Positions 7,179 through 16,076 of a stretch of 64,000 bases of DNA are shown in pieces (the stretch's first letter is position 1; each line of letters begins with the position of its first letter). This stretch comes from Bacillus nakamurai (GTDB lineage: Bacteria; Bacillota; Bacilli; Bacillales; Bacillaceae). The notes beneath the pieces were generated by a model. It was not told the origin of the DNA and did not search any database. It saw only the letters and a program-made list of their open reading frames with translations. The stretch is taken from assembly GCF_001584325.1 (NCBI RefSeq), contig NZ_LSAZ01000003.1, forward strand, positions 1 to 64,000, written 5' to 3'. Both the position numbers and the translations under genes were made by a program.

Positions 7179-8801
7179 ATGACGAAAAAAAAGCTTACCA
7201 TCCGCTGGAAAATCACCATTCTTTCTTATATCGTCGTTATCTTTACATTTTTGATCGTAGGCATTGTGCTGATCGGCAATATTCAGCATACGGAGGAGCG
7301 TGAGCTGAAGAAAAGGCTGATGAATACAGCGCGGACGGTGTCAGAGATGACGGATGTAAAGCGGGCTTTGGAGCAAAAGAAGCAACGGGCTGACGTGCGC
7401 CATGCGGTCGAAGAAATCCGGATTATAAATGAAGCGGACTACATCGTCGTGATGGATATGGATCATATCCGCTACTCACATCCCGTCAGCACGATGATCG
7501 GTAAGCCTTCAAGGGGAGAGGATGAAGAGGCTGCGTTTGCCGAGCACATTTACTTTTCAGAAGCGAAGGGCGAAATCGGCACCGCCGTCCGCGCCTTTTA
7601 TCCGGTGAAAGACCGGGAGCTGAATCAGATCGGTGTCGTCCTTGCGGGCAAAACGCTGCCGGGCTTCGGCGATATTTTACTCCACTTAAAGCATGAGATT
7701 CTGTTCATTGTTCTCCTGGCGCTCGGTTTCGGCCTGGCCGGCTCCTTTTTATTGGCCCGCCACATCAAAAAACAGATGTTTTGGCTGGAGCCTCACGAGA
7801 TTGTGAGAATGTATGAGGAACGAACCGCCACATTCCATTCAATGAACGAGGGCGTCATAGCCATTGATAATCAGCATATCATTACCATTTTTAATGAAAA
7901 AGCGAAGCAAATATTTAATGTGAAGCAAGACACGGCAGGAAAGCTGATTTGGGATGTTCTGAACGATTCCCGCCTTCCGGAAATCGTAGAGCGCAACAAA
8001 GCCGTCTACAATGAAGAAATTCAAGTCAGCGGAAAAGTGATTATGAGCAGCAGGATTCCGATCGTCATGAAAAAAAAGGTCATCGGAGCCGTTGCCATTT
8101 TTCAGGACAGAACGGAAGCGGCCAAAATGGCTGAGGAACTGACCGGTGTGAAAAACTTTGTCGATGCGCTCAGAGTCCAAAACCACGAGCATATGAACAA
8201 GCTTCACACCATCGCGGGGCTGATCCAGCTCGGAAAATCAGAAAAGGCCCTCCAGCTTGCATTCAAAGCCTCCTCAGAACAGGAAAGCGTCACTGGATTT
8301 CTTCATCAGGCGATTCAAAATGACGCCGCGGCGGGGCTGCTGTTAAGCAAAATCAGAAGAGGAAAAGAACTCGGCATTTCTGTCCGTATTGATGAAAACA
8401 GCAGCCTTACCGCCTTCCCGGAGCATGTCGACCAGCATGACATTGTCGTGCTGCTCGGAAATTTAATTGAAAATGCTTTCGGCGCGTTTGAAACGACAGA
8501 CACGGAGGATAAACGAATTGACATCAGTATCGAGCAAAATGATGAAGTGCTTGCTATATTAATAGAAGATAACGGAAGCGGCATTTCCGATCAGCACATC
8601 CCGCGCCTGTATGAAAAAGGATTTACCGTAAATAAAACAGGCGGCACGGGTTACGGCTTATATCTTGTCAAACAAATAGTCGATAAAGGAATGGGTGTCA
8701 TTGAAGTTGACTCACAGCAGGGACAGGGATCGGCATTTTCCATCTTATTTCCAATGAAGGGGGCAGAAACAGCATATGGACATCAAGGTGCTGCTTATTG
8801 A
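7179..8801 (+). CDS. dctS: C4-dicarboxylate sensor histidine kinase (CitA/DcuS type)
   Basis: A 540-residue membrane kinase. TM1 is at residues 12-32, an extracytoplasmic PAS-like sensor domain at about 35-165, TM2 at about 170-192, and a cytoplasmic PAS domain at about 210-310. The phosphoacceptor motif is NHEHMNKLHTIAGLIQLG (His near residue 336). The ATPase domain has LLGNLIENAFGAF (N box) and EDNGSGI and GTGYGLYLVKQ (G boxes). It senses dicarboxylates such as succinate and fumarate with DctB, and phosphorylates DctR. The 3' end overlaps dctR by 26 bases, so they are co-translated. Confidence 0.95.
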   Translation: MTKKKLTIRWKITILSYIVVIFTFLIVGIVLIGNIQHTEERELKKRLMNTARTVSEMTDVKRALEQKKQRADVRHAVEEIRIINEADYIVVMDMDHIRYSHPVSTMIGKPSRGEDEEAAFAEHIYFSEAKGEIGTAVRAFYPVKDRELNQIGVVLAGKTLPGFGDILLHLKHEILFIVLLALGFGLAGSFLLARHIKKQMFWLEPHEIVRMYEERTATFHSMNEGVIAIDNQHIITIFNEKAKQIFNVKQDTAGKLIWDVLNDSRLPEIVERNKAVYNEEIQVSGKVIMSSRIPIVMKKKVIGAVAIFQDRTEAAKMAEELTGVKNFVDALRVQNHEHMNKLHTIAGLIQLGKSEKALQLAFKASSEQESVTGFLHQAIQNDAAAGLLLSKIRRGKELGISVRIDENSSLTAFPEHVDQHDIVVLLGNLIENAFGAFETTDTEDKRIDISIEQNDEVLAILIEDNGSGISDQHIPRLYEKGFTVNKTGGTGYGLYLVKQIVDKGMGVIEVDSQQGQGSAFSILFPMKGAETAYGHQGAAY

Positions 8802-9447
8802 AGACGATCCGATGGTGCAGGAGGTGAATAAAGAATTTATCACAAGCGTGGCGGGCTTCAGAGTCGTGGCGACGGCAGGAAACGGGGAGGAAGGAATCAG
8901 GCTGATAAAAGAATGGCGGCCTGAACTGGTGATATTGGATGTGTACATGCCGAAAAAGGACGGAATCAAAACCTTGCAGGAAATCAGAAAACAAAAGCTC
9001 AAGGTCGATGCCATTATTGTCTCGGCGGCAAAAGACAAAGAGACGATTCAGCTGATGCTGCAAAACGGCGCCGCCGACTATATTTTAAAGCCGTTTAAGC
9101 TGGAACGGATGAGGCAGGCGCTCGAAAACTATAAGCAATACAAACGAAAGATTGAAGAGCATGACACCATGTCCCAAGACCAGCTCGACGCTTTGCTCAA
9201 ATTGCCGCAAAATCCATCAAGGGATCTGCCGAAAGGGCTGAATCATTTTACCATGAACGAAATATTGACCTATATGAAGCAGCAGACGGCGCCTCTCTCG
9301 GCCGAAGAAGCCGCAAAAGCGCTCGGAATTGCCAGGGTGACGGCAAGGCGCTATCTTGACTTTTTGGAGAAAGACGGCCAGATTAAACTCGACATTCAAT
9401 ACGGAGGAGTCGGCCGCCCGGTAAATCGTTACATGTTCGTCCGCTGA
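8776..9447 (+). CDS. dctR: Response regulator of the DctS system (CitB/CitT type)
   Basis: A 223-residue regulator. The receiver domain has the acidic pair EDD near residues 9-11, the phosphoacceptor Asp55 in VILDVYMPKKDG, and the Lys in ILKPF. The C-terminal HTH (residues 150-220) has LSAEEAAKALGIARVTARRYLDFLE, typical of CitB/DcuR regulators. It activates dctP, which follows directly. The start at ATG 8776 lies within dctS. Confidence 0.95.
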   Translation: MDIKVLLIEDDPMVQEVNKEFITSVAGFRVVATAGNGEEGIRLIKEWRPELVILDVYMPKKDGIKTLQEIRKQKLKVDAIIVSAAKDKETIQLMLQNGAADYILKPFKLERMRQALENYKQYKRKIEEHDTMSQDQLDALLKLPQNPSRDLPKGLNHFTMNEILTYMKQQTAPLSAEEAAKALGIARVTARRYLDFLEKDGQIKLDIQYGGVGRPVNRYMFVR

Positions 9448-9451
9448 ATAA

Positions 9452-9468
9452 GACCAAAAAGACCAAAA
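9452..9468 (+). promoter_or_regulatory. Direct repeats upstream of dctP, candidate DctR site
   Basis: GACCAAAA occurs at 9452-9459 and again at 9461-9468, one base apart, and AAAATGTCC follows. The position ahead of dctP suggests an activator site; binding by DctR is an inference. Confidence 0.4.
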
Positions 9469-9501
9469 TGTCCGTTATGATCATAAGCTTCCCCTCACAG
9501 C

Positions 9502-9516
9502 GTGAAAACGCTACCA
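9502..9516 (+). promoter_or_regulatory. cre site (CcpA) upstream of dctP
   Basis: GTGAAAACGCTACCA matches the cre consensus WTGNAANCGNWNNCW at every fixed position but the first. It sits 40 bases before the dctP start, fitting carbon catabolite repression of dicarboxylate uptake. Confidence 0.7.
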
Positions 9517-9555
9517 TTTCACTATAGACAAAACGAGAGGCAAGGGGGAAAAGGG

Positions 9556-10812
9556 ATGAAGGTCTTTAAAAATTTAACCGTTCAAGTTATCACAGCGGTT
9601 ATCATCGGCGTCATTGTCGGGCTGGTTTGGCCTGATGCGGGGAAACAAATGAAACCGCTCGGCGATACATTTATCAATGCGGTGAAGATGATTATCGCGC
9701 CGATCATTTTCCTGACAATCGTACTCGGCATCGCAAAGATGGGCGACATGAAAAAAGTCGGCAAAGTCGGGGGAAAAGCATTTATTTACTTTGAGGTTGT
9801 AACCACAATCGCCCTTATTATCGGGCTGCTTGTCGTGAATATAATGAAGCCTGGAGAAGGGCTTGACTACAGCAAGCTTGAAAAGGGAGATGTCTCGCAG
9901 TACACGCAAAACGGGGGACAGGGCATTGACTGGATCGAATTTATCACTCATATCGTACCGTCCAACATGGTTGACGCCTTTGCAAAAGGCGACATTCTTC
10001 AGGTCTTATTCTTTTCCGTTTTATTTGGGGTCGGCCTGGCGGCATTGGGTGAAAGAGGCAAAAGCATCATTGATTTCTTCGATAAACTGTCACACGTATT
10101 TTTCAAAATCATCGGCTACATCATGCGCGCGGCGCCAATCGGCGCATTCGGGGCAATGGCCTATACGATCGGACATTTCGGCTTGGATTCAATTAAGCCG
10201 CTGGCAAGTCTGATGCTGTCGGTTTACATCACAATGTTCCTGTTTGTGTTTGTTGCCTTAAACATCATCTGCAAAATATTCGGTTTCAGTTTGTGGAACT
10301 ATCTTCGTTTTATCAAAGATGAATTGCTCATCGTTCTCGGTACAAGCTCATCTGAGTCTGTTCTGCCGCGGATGATGGATAAAATGGAGCGATACGGCTG
10401 TTCTAAATCAGTTGTCGGGCTGGTCATTCCGACGGGCTATTCCTTTAATCTGGACGGCACCTCGATTTACCTGTCGATGGCGACTGTTTTTCTCGCTCAG
10501 GTATTCGGCGTTGACCTCACCATCGGCCAGCAGGTTACCATCATTTTGGTACTGATGCTGACATCTAAAGGCGCAGCCGGTGTGACGGGGAGCGGTTTTA
10601 TCGTGCTCGCCTCCACTCTGTCAGCGCTTCAGGTCATTCCGTTAGAGGGACTTGCGCTTCTCCTCGGCGTTGACCGCTTTATGAGTGAAGGAAGAGCGAT
10701 CGTCAACCTGATCGGAAACGGAATCGCCACCATTATTGTCGCCAAAAGCGAAAATGAATTTGATGAAGTGAAAAGCACACAAGCCGTAAAAGAAATGAAG
10801 ACGGCGGTATAA
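9556..10812 (+). CDS. dctP: C4-dicarboxylate/cation symporter
   Basis: A 418-residue secondary transporter of the DAACS (GltP/DctA) family that imports succinate, fumarate or malate. ATG 9556 follows CAAGGGGGAAAAGGG and gives the usual short N-terminus before TM1. Signature regions are present: the serine-rich [35 protein letters not shown], and the C-terminal [22 protein letters not shown]. It is the last gene of the dct locus, with activator-like repeats and a cre site upstream and a strong terminator downstream. Confidence 0.95.
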   Translation: MKVFKNLTVQVITAVIIGVIVGLVWPDAGKQMKPLGDTFINAVKMIIAPIIFLTIVLGIAKMGDMKKVGKVGGKAFIYFEVVTTIALIIGLLVVNIMKPGEGLDYSKLEKGDVSQYTQNGGQGIDWIEFITHIVPSNMVDAFAKGDILQVLFFSVLFGVGLAALGERGKSIIDFFDKLSHVFFKIIGYIMRAAPIGAFGAMAYTIGHFGLDSIKPLASLMLSVYITMFLFVFVALNIICKIFGFSLWNYLRFIKDELLIVLGTSSSESVLPRMMDKMERYGCSKSVVGLVIPTGYSFNLDGTSIYLSMATVFLAQVFGVDLTIGQQVTIILVLMLTSKGAAGVTGSGFIVLASTLSALQVIPLEGLALLLGVDRFMSEGRAIVNLIGNGIATIIVAKSENEFDEVKSTQAVKEMKTAV

Positions 10813-10819
10813 AGGGGGA

Positions 10820-10853
10820 GAACGGCATGCATCCGGCATGCCGTTCTTTTTTT
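10820..10853 (+). terminator. dctP terminator
   Basis: GAACGGCATGC paired with GCATGCCGTTC around a five-base loop and followed by seven T residues. Confidence 0.92.
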
Positions 10854-10995
10854 CTGCCGTCATGAGTAAAAATAATAAAATTGTTTCAATTTATTAAGAG
10901 ATGGACAAAGACCTTAGCGTCATTTTGTTATATAATTTACAATTAGAGAGTGAAAGATGAAATCTAAGGGCTTTTGTCCTAGCAGGAGTGTATAA

Positions 10996-12045
10996 ATGGC
11001 GGCTATTTTTAAATTTTTTCAGCATCCGGGTGTCAGACGTTTTTGTGTTTTTCTTGTTTTGGCTGGGGTGTTAGTTGTATTCCGAAATATGATTAACCTG
11101 ATTTTGCTTACGTTTATTTTTACTTTTCTGATGGATCGGCTGGAAACGGTCGTCCGGCACTTTTTGAACCGTTTTTTCCGGGTCAGCCAGAGGGTGGTCA
11201 TTACCTTTTTATATATTGCGCTGGCTGTCGGGGCGACTGTCGGGGGCTTTGTGTTTTACCCGGTTGTTGCCAAGCAGATTGAACAGCTTATTAAACAAAT
11301 CAAACATATCGCTTATCATCCCGATATCATCCCGTTTTATGACGAGATATCGAGCGTATTCGGCGATATCAATATCGGTTCTTATGTAAAAGAAGGATTT
11401 AATGTACTGTATACATACTTGGCCGATATCAGCACATTCGGTTTGCAGGTCGTGATGTCACTGATTCTCAGCATGTTTTTCCTGTTTGAGAAAAAGCGGC
11501 TCACCGAATTTATGAAAAAATTTCAAAACAGCAAGCTGTCTGTTTTTTATTATGAAATTGCTTATTTCGGAAGCAAGTTTGCAAGAACATTCGGCAAAGT
11601 GCTGGAGGCTCAATTTATTATCGCGCTGGTGAACTGCATCCTCACCTTTATCGCTTTGGCGATTCTGCATTTCCCGCAGCTGTTCGGCCTGTCCATCATG
11701 GTCTTTTTCCTCGGGTTAATACCCGTTGCCGGTGTGGTGATTTCTCTCATTCCGCTCAGCATTATCGCTTATACGACGGGCGGAGTCGCGTATGTCATCT
11801 ACATCGTGCTTGTCATTTTCGTCATTCATGCGATTGAAACCTATTTCCTCAATCCGAAATTGATGTCAGCAAAAACGGAACTGCCGATCTTTTTTACCTT
11901 TACCGTCTTGATTTTCTCTGAACATTTCTTCGGCATCTGGGGATTAATCATCGGAATCCCGATCTTTGTGTTCCTGCTGGATATTCTTGATGTCGTCAAT
12001 AATGAAGAGCAGGAAAAAAAAGGCCCGAAGCCGGATGAGACGTAA
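10996..12045 (+). CDS. ydbI: AI-2E family transporter YdbI
   Basis: A 349-residue membrane protein with seven to eight hydrophobic segments and the AI-2E/PerM family pattern: FLGLIPVAGVVISLIPLSIIAY near residue 245 and HAIETYFLNPKLMSAKTELPIF near residue 280. The family is loosely linked to export of small molecules; the substrate of YdbI is unknown. AGCAGGAGTG precedes ATG 10996. Confidence 0.9.
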   Translation: MAAIFKFFQHPGVRRFCVFLVLAGVLVVFRNMINLILLTFIFTFLMDRLETVVRHFLNRFFRVSQRVVITFLYIALAVGATVGGFVFYPVVAKQIEQLIKQIKHIAYHPDIIPFYDEISSVFGDINIGSYVKEGFNVLYTYLADISTFGLQVVMSLILSMFFLFEKKRLTEFMKKFQNSKLSVFYYEIAYFGSKFARTFGKVLEAQFIIALVNCILTFIALAILHFPQLFGLSIMVFFLGLIPVAGVVISLIPLSIIAYTTGGVAYVIYIVLVIFVIHAIETYFLNPKLMSAKTELPIFFTFTVLIFSEHFFGIWGLIIGIPIFVFLLDILDVVNNEEQEKKGPKPDET

Positions 12046-12079
12046 ATCCGCCCTCGGCCCTTCACGAATAAATGACAAA

Positions 12080-12127
12080 TGTTATAATGCAGACAGTGCC
12101 TATGTACGGGCACTGTTTATTTTTTGT
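12080..12127 (+). promoter_or_regulatory. Extended -10 promoter followed by a terminator-like hairpin in front of ydbJ
   Basis: TGTTATAAT at 12080-12088 is an extended -10. About five bases later ACAGTGCC and GGGCACTGT form a stem with a seven-base loop, followed by TTATTTTTT. The ydbJ ribosome-binding site follows at once. It could be the ydbI terminator, or an attenuator in a ydbJ leader. Confidence 0.55.
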
Positions 12128-12146
12128 GAAAAAGGAGGAAGGCTGT

Positions 12147-13073
12147 ATGACTGAGCCGATTTTACATATCGAAGGCCTGGACAAAACGATAGGCAAAAAG
12201 CAAATTTTAAAAAGCATCAGCATGGATGTCAGGCAGGGCGAAATCATCGGTTTGTTAGGTCCGAACGGGTCGGGGAAAACCACGCTCATCAGAATCATCG
12301 TCGGCCTGTTAAAGAAAAACAGCGGCACGATTACGATTAACGGCTTCCAGCATGATACCGAATTTGAAAAAGCGCTTGAATCTGTCGGCGCCATTGTAGA
12401 AAATCCTGAATTTTACCCGTATTTAACAGGATGGGAAAATCTGAAGCACTTTGCCAACATGCACAAGCAAATCACGGAAGACAGGCTTGAGGAAGTAATC
12501 GAGCGGGTCGGGCTGACAAATGCCGTTCACGACAAGGTAAAAACGTATTCCCTTGGTATGCGCCAGCGCCTCGGCATCGCCCAAGCGATTCTTCACCGCC
12601 CGAAGCTGCTGATCTTAGATGAACCGACAAACGGGCTCGATCCCGGCGGAATGAAGGACTTTCGCGAGCATTTAAAGGAACTCGCCGAGCAGGAAGGGAC
12701 ATCCATTCTCTTTGCGACGCATTTATTGCGTGAAGTGGAGGATCTTTGCGACCGCGTGATCATCATTCAAAAAGGGGAAATCCAAACAGAGGTTACGCTG
12801 CGCGGGGCTTATGAGAAAGAAGAAAAAGCCGTCATCGAAATTCAGCCGGCTGAAGAAGCGTTTGCTTGGCTGTCTGAACAGCAATACGAACCGGAGAAAA
12901 ACGGCGATTCAATCACCGTCAGCGTATCGAAGAAGAACATTCCGGAACTGAACCGCTCACTGGTTGGACAAGATTTTCTCGTGTATTCCATTACTCCTTA
13001 TTCAGAATCACTCGAAGACGAATTCATGAAAGTGACGACGGCGTTTCAAGAGGAGGGAGAGACGAATGTTTAA
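12147..13073 (+). CDS. ydbJ: ABC transporter ATP-binding protein YdbJ
   Basis: A 308-residue ATPase with Walker A GPNGSGKT (residue 40), signature YSLGMRQRLGIAQA, Walker B LLILDEPTNGLD and the H-loop ATHLL. ATG 12147 follows AAAGGAGGAAGGC; the longer upstream frame is part of the leader. With YdbK it forms an ABC-2-type exporter of unknown substrate. It overlaps ydbK by eight bases. Confidence 0.93.
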   Translation: MTEPILHIEGLDKTIGKKQILKSISMDVRQGEIIGLLGPNGSGKTTLIRIIVGLLKKNSGTITINGFQHDTEFEKALESVGAIVENPEFYPYLTGWENLKHFANMHKQITEDRLEEVIERVGLTNAVHDKVKTYSLGMRQRLGIAQAILHRPKLLILDEPTNGLDPGGMKDFREHLKELAEQEGTSILFATHLLREVEDLCDRVIIIQKGEIQTEVTLRGAYEKEEKAVIEIQPAEEAFAWLSEQQYEPEKNGDSITVSVSKKNIPELNRSLVGQDFLVYSITPYSESLEDEFMKVTTAFQEEGETNV

Positions 13074-13833
13074 ATTGGTTTGGAACGAGCATATGAAGCT
13101 CTTTAATCGAAAGGTCGCGTTAGTTTCGCTCATTCTTTTGGCCGCGCTGCAGTTCCTCATGGCGCTTTCTATTAAACGGCTCGTCATCAGTGCCGGAACG
13201 GACGAAAATTTCATCGGCTACATGGCGTATGCACCCGGATTGAATATTCTGCTTGAGGCATTAACGATTGTCATCGCGGCAACGATTATTTCCTCGGAAT
13301 TTGATAAAAAGACGATTAAATTTCTGCTCATTCGCCCTGTGAAAAGGGAGCGGATTTTTGTATCCAAACTCATTACCGTGTTTCTGGTCAGCTTGTACCT
13401 GTATTTGGCGTACTACATTTTTTCCATGCTGTTCGGAATCGCCTTTTTCGGCATGTCCGTTACGTCTGAATCAGGAACGCTTCTTGTAAACACGCTGAAG
13501 GTGATCGGCACGAATTGGGTGGAAGCTTTTGCGATGGGATGCTTCGGATTATTATGCTCTTCATTATTCCGAAACAGCGCTACGTCCGTCATTCTTTCAT
13601 TTATCGTGCTGTATGGGGCGAAATCACTCGTCACCATTATGTCTGTCTTCCAAAACAAGTGGGGAAGCTTCCTTCTGTTTGCGAATACCGACCTGACGCA
13701 ATACATGAGCGGTGCAAAACCGATGTTTACGGGAATGACACCGTTATTTTCCGTCGGCATCATTATCATCCATATCGTATTCTTTTTAGCGGTCGCATGG
13801 TGGAGCTTTTGCAAACGGGATGTCCGGGTATAA
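13066..13833 (+). CDS. ydbK: ABC transporter permease YdbK
   Basis: A 255-residue ABC-2-type permease with six hydrophobic segments and the family-typical cytoplasmic stretch SSEFDKKTIKFLLIRPVKRERIFVSK before TM3. It is translationally coupled to ydbJ. Substrate unknown. Confidence 0.9.
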   Translation: MFKLVWNEHMKLFNRKVALVSLILLAALQFLMALSIKRLVISAGTDENFIGYMAYAPGLNILLEALTIVIAATIISSEFDKKTIKFLLIRPVKRERIFVSKLITVFLVSLYLYLAYYIFSMLFGIAFFGMSVTSESGTLLVNTLKVIGTNWVEAFAMGCFGLLCSSLFRNSATSVILSFIVLYGAKSLVTIMSVFQNKWGSFLLFANTDLTQYMSGAKPMFTGMTPLFSVGIIIIHIVFFLAVAWWSFCKRDVRV

Positions 13834-13929
13834 AGTAAAGGAATGACATTTTTGTGAAAAAGATCACGAAAAATAAATAATTACAGCTATTTTGATTTAT
13901 AATAAAGGTAATGACGGAGGTGCTCTCAC

Positions 13930-14265
13930 TTGAGAAATTTTATTACCGCATTACCGATTGTACTATTGCTTGGTTTTTCCTTTGTGTCATTTATGTTCCG
14001 TTTCGACCATCTTGTCTATTTCAGGCTTGCGCTGGGGCTGTTTTCCACAGTCGGTCTGTTTCTTTTATATAAAATGAAGACGGGATTCCGATATTTCATC
14101 ATTTACCTGTATGCAAGCTGGATTGTGCTTGCCGCAGTTACCGCGTTTGAAGAGCCGATATTCTCAAGCTTTTTCTTCGGCGGTCTTGTGATGACAATGG
14201 GCTATCTCACCTATATGCTGATCTATCTCGGGTTAAAGCAGGACCGGGACCCGGAAGCAGTCTGA
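13930..14265 (+). CDS. ydbL: YdbL membrane protein
   Basis: A 111-residue protein with four hydrophobic segments covering nearly its whole length. It starts at TTG 13930, preceded by ACGGAGGTG with seven to eight bases of spacing. TATAAT at about 13898 may be its promoter. Function unknown; position and length match B. subtilis YdbL. Confidence 0.8.
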   Translation: MRNFITALPIVLLLGFSFVSFMFRFDHLVYFRLALGLFSTVGLFLLYKMKTGFRYFIIYLYASWIVLAAVTAFEEPIFSSFFFGGLVMTMGYLTYMLIYLGLKQDRDPEAV

Positions 14266-14381
14266 ACGCGCTATTCAATAGGATAGCGTGTTTTTTTATG
14301 GGCGTTCACAGTTGCGAAAACAAGCCCGAATCTCTATAATACTTATTAAATTTATCGGAATTATATTGAGGGGGAATTCCA

Positions 14382-15530
14382 GTGTCATCGCTATGGATAC
14401 AGAACGAACGGCAGAGGGAATGGATGGAAAAAATCGGCCTGCTTGCAGATGAATTTCAAGAAACGGCGGCGCATGATGATGAACAGGGACGTTTTCCCGC
14501 AGAGAAAATTCAAGCATTGCGGGATGCCGGTTATACGGCGTTAACCGTTCCCGCCTCTCACGGCGGCGCCGGCATGTCCGTTTATGACATGGTGCTGCTT
14601 CAAGAACGGCTGGCGCAGGGAGACGCGGCTGTCGCTCTCGGAATTGGCTGGCACCTATCCGTCATGGGCGAGCTCGGGGAAGGAAACAGCTGGAATCAAG
14701 ACGTCTTCACATTCATTACAGATGAAGTGAAAAAAGGAGCTGTCTTAAACAGAGCAGCGACAGAAGCGCAGACCGGAAGCCCGACAAGAGGGGGAAGACC
14801 CGGCACGGCCGCTGTCAAACAAGACGGCAAGTGGGTCTTAAACGGCAGAAAAACCTTTACGACGCTTTCGCTGACACTGGATTACATGTTGGTAACGGCA
14901 TGGATTGAAGAAAAGCAAACGACGGGTGTTTTCCTGATTCACAAGGACCAAGCAGGGGTTTCTATCGAGGAAACATGGGATATGATTGCGATGAAGGCGA
15001 CCGGAAGCCACGATCTCCTTTTACAGCATGTCACTGTCAGTGACGACCGGCTTGTTGAGTTTCTGAATGGGCCGAGGGGGTCAAAAGTGAATGGCTGGCT
15101 TCTTCACATTCCGGCGGCTTATTTAGGAATCGCCCAAGCGGCAAGGGACTATGCCGTTCGTTTTGCGTCCGAGTATTCACCAAACAGCCTGAACGGCCCG
15201 ATCAAAGAAGTGCCTGCCGTACGCCAGCGTGTCGGTGAAATGGAGCTTGAATTGTTAAAAGCAAGGCAGGTTCTCTTCACGGCGGCGCAAATGTACGACG
15301 ATCCGCAGCGCCGTCAATACGTCAAAAGCGAACTCGGTGCAGCAAAATACATCGTGACAAACGCAGCCCTTTCTATTGTGGATAAAGCCATGAGGATCAC
15401 CGGCGCGAAAAGCTTGGAGCGGAACAATCCTCTTCAGCGGTATTACCGGGACGCCCGGGCTGGCCTTCACAACCCGCCGATGGACGATGCGGTTATCGGC
15501 AAATTAGCGGCAGAAGCATTTGATTCGTAA
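14382..15530 (+). CDS. ydbM: Acyl-CoA dehydrogenase family protein YdbM
   Basis: A 382-residue FAD-dependent acyl-CoA dehydrogenase-like enzyme. N-terminal helical domain (LRDAGYTALTVPASHGGAG), FAD/substrate loop (NRAATEAQTGSPTRGG) and C-terminal helices (AQAARDYAVRF; GAAKYIVTNAALSIVDKAMRITGAKSLERNNPLQRYYRDARAGL). The usual catalytic Glu cannot be assigned by eye. GTG 14382 follows GAGGGGGAA. It stands alone between ydbL and fbpAB. In vivo substrate unknown. Confidence 0.9.
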   Translation: MSSLWIQNERQREWMEKIGLLADEFQETAAHDDEQGRFPAEKIQALRDAGYTALTVPASHGGAGMSVYDMVLLQERLAQGDAAVALGIGWHLSVMGELGEGNSWNQDVFTFITDEVKKGAVLNRAATEAQTGSPTRGGRPGTAAVKQDGKWVLNGRKTFTTLSLTLDYMLVTAWIEEKQTTGVFLIHKDQAGVSIEETWDMIAMKATGSHDLLLQHVTVSDDRLVEFLNGPRGSKVNGWLLHIPAAYLGIAQAARDYAVRFASEYSPNSLNGPIKEVPAVRQRVGEMELELLKARQVLFTAAQMYDDPQRRQYVKSELGAAKYIVTNAALSIVDKAMRITGAKSLERNNPLQRYYRDARAGLHNPPMDDAVIGKLAAEAFDS

Positions 15531-15556
15531 AAGAGCCTGACAAGGGCTCTTTTTAT
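15529..15556. terminator. Terminator shared by ydbM and fbpB
   Basis: AAAAGAGCC and GGCTCTTTTT form a hairpin with T residues on the plus-strand side and A residues on the other. It overlaps the fbpB stop codon, so it can serve both convergent units. Confidence 0.8.
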
Positions 15557-15699
15557 GTATGGCTGTTATGCTGAAGAAGCTTCTGATGCTTACGGTCAAT
15601 TCTGTCGTATATCACATTCATCAGCTTTTGATTATTCATAATCGCTGCCTTGTTTTCTTTCACGAGCTGTTCAAACGTTTTTATTTTACGTTTCGGCAT
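15553..15699 (-). CDS. fbpB: Fur-regulated basic protein FbpB
   Basis: A 48-residue basic protein, MPKRKIKTFEQLVKENKAAI..., matching B. subtilis FbpB (YdbN). In B. subtilis it works with the small RNA FsrA to reduce synthesis of non-essential iron proteins during iron starvation. The start ATG 15699 follows GGAAGGTGCGGG and lies inside the end of fbpA (14-base overlap), indicating coupled translation. FsrA is not in this window. Confidence 0.88.
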   Translation of the reverse strand: MPKRKIKTFEQLVKENKAAIMNNQKLMNVIYDRIDRKHQKLLQHNSHT

Positions 15700-15862
15700 G
15701 ACCCGCACCTTCCTTACATATTTGATATTCGCTTTCTAACTCTCCTAATGATAATTCATATAAATGCCTGTCCGATTTTTTGTATATTCCATTGCTGATC
15801 AGCAAATGAATGAGCTGTTTTTTTCGTCCTTCAACTGATGTTCTGAGTTGAGGAGCCATCAT
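15686..15862 (-). CDS. fbpA: Fur-regulated basic protein FbpA
   Basis: A 58-residue protein, MMAPQLRTSVEGRKKQLIHLL..., first gene of the fbpAB operon. Two adjacent ATG codons (15862 and 15859) follow an AGGAGGG site; I took the first. The length and the downstream overlap with fbpB agree with B. subtilis FbpA, an iron-sparing helper of FsrA. A perfect Fur box lies 25-39 bases upstream. Confidence 0.82.
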   Translation of the reverse strand: MMAPQLRTSVEGRKKQLIHLLISNGIYKKSDRHLYELSLGELESEYQICKEGAGHAET

Positions 15863-15886
15863 TATTACCCTCCTATTAATTGATAT

Positions 15887-15901
15887 TGATAATCATTATC
15901 A
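15887..15901 (-). promoter_or_regulatory. Fur box of fbpAB
   Basis: TGATAATGATTATCA (minus strand) is a perfect 7-1-7 palindrome and an exact match to the Bacillus Fur core. It implies derepression on iron limitation. Confidence 0.9.
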
Positions 15902-16076
15902 ATTAATGAAAGTATACAATGCCCCTATTCATCTGTAAAGGTAAAATATCACCATTCTTTCGACAAAAGTTTCCCGGGCAATAATATTGTCGAAAACACT
16001 GCATGTCGCGGCAGATCAAAACTGCTATTTTTCTGCTTTATCATCCATACTATGAAGTAGAATGGAGGCGTCTGAC

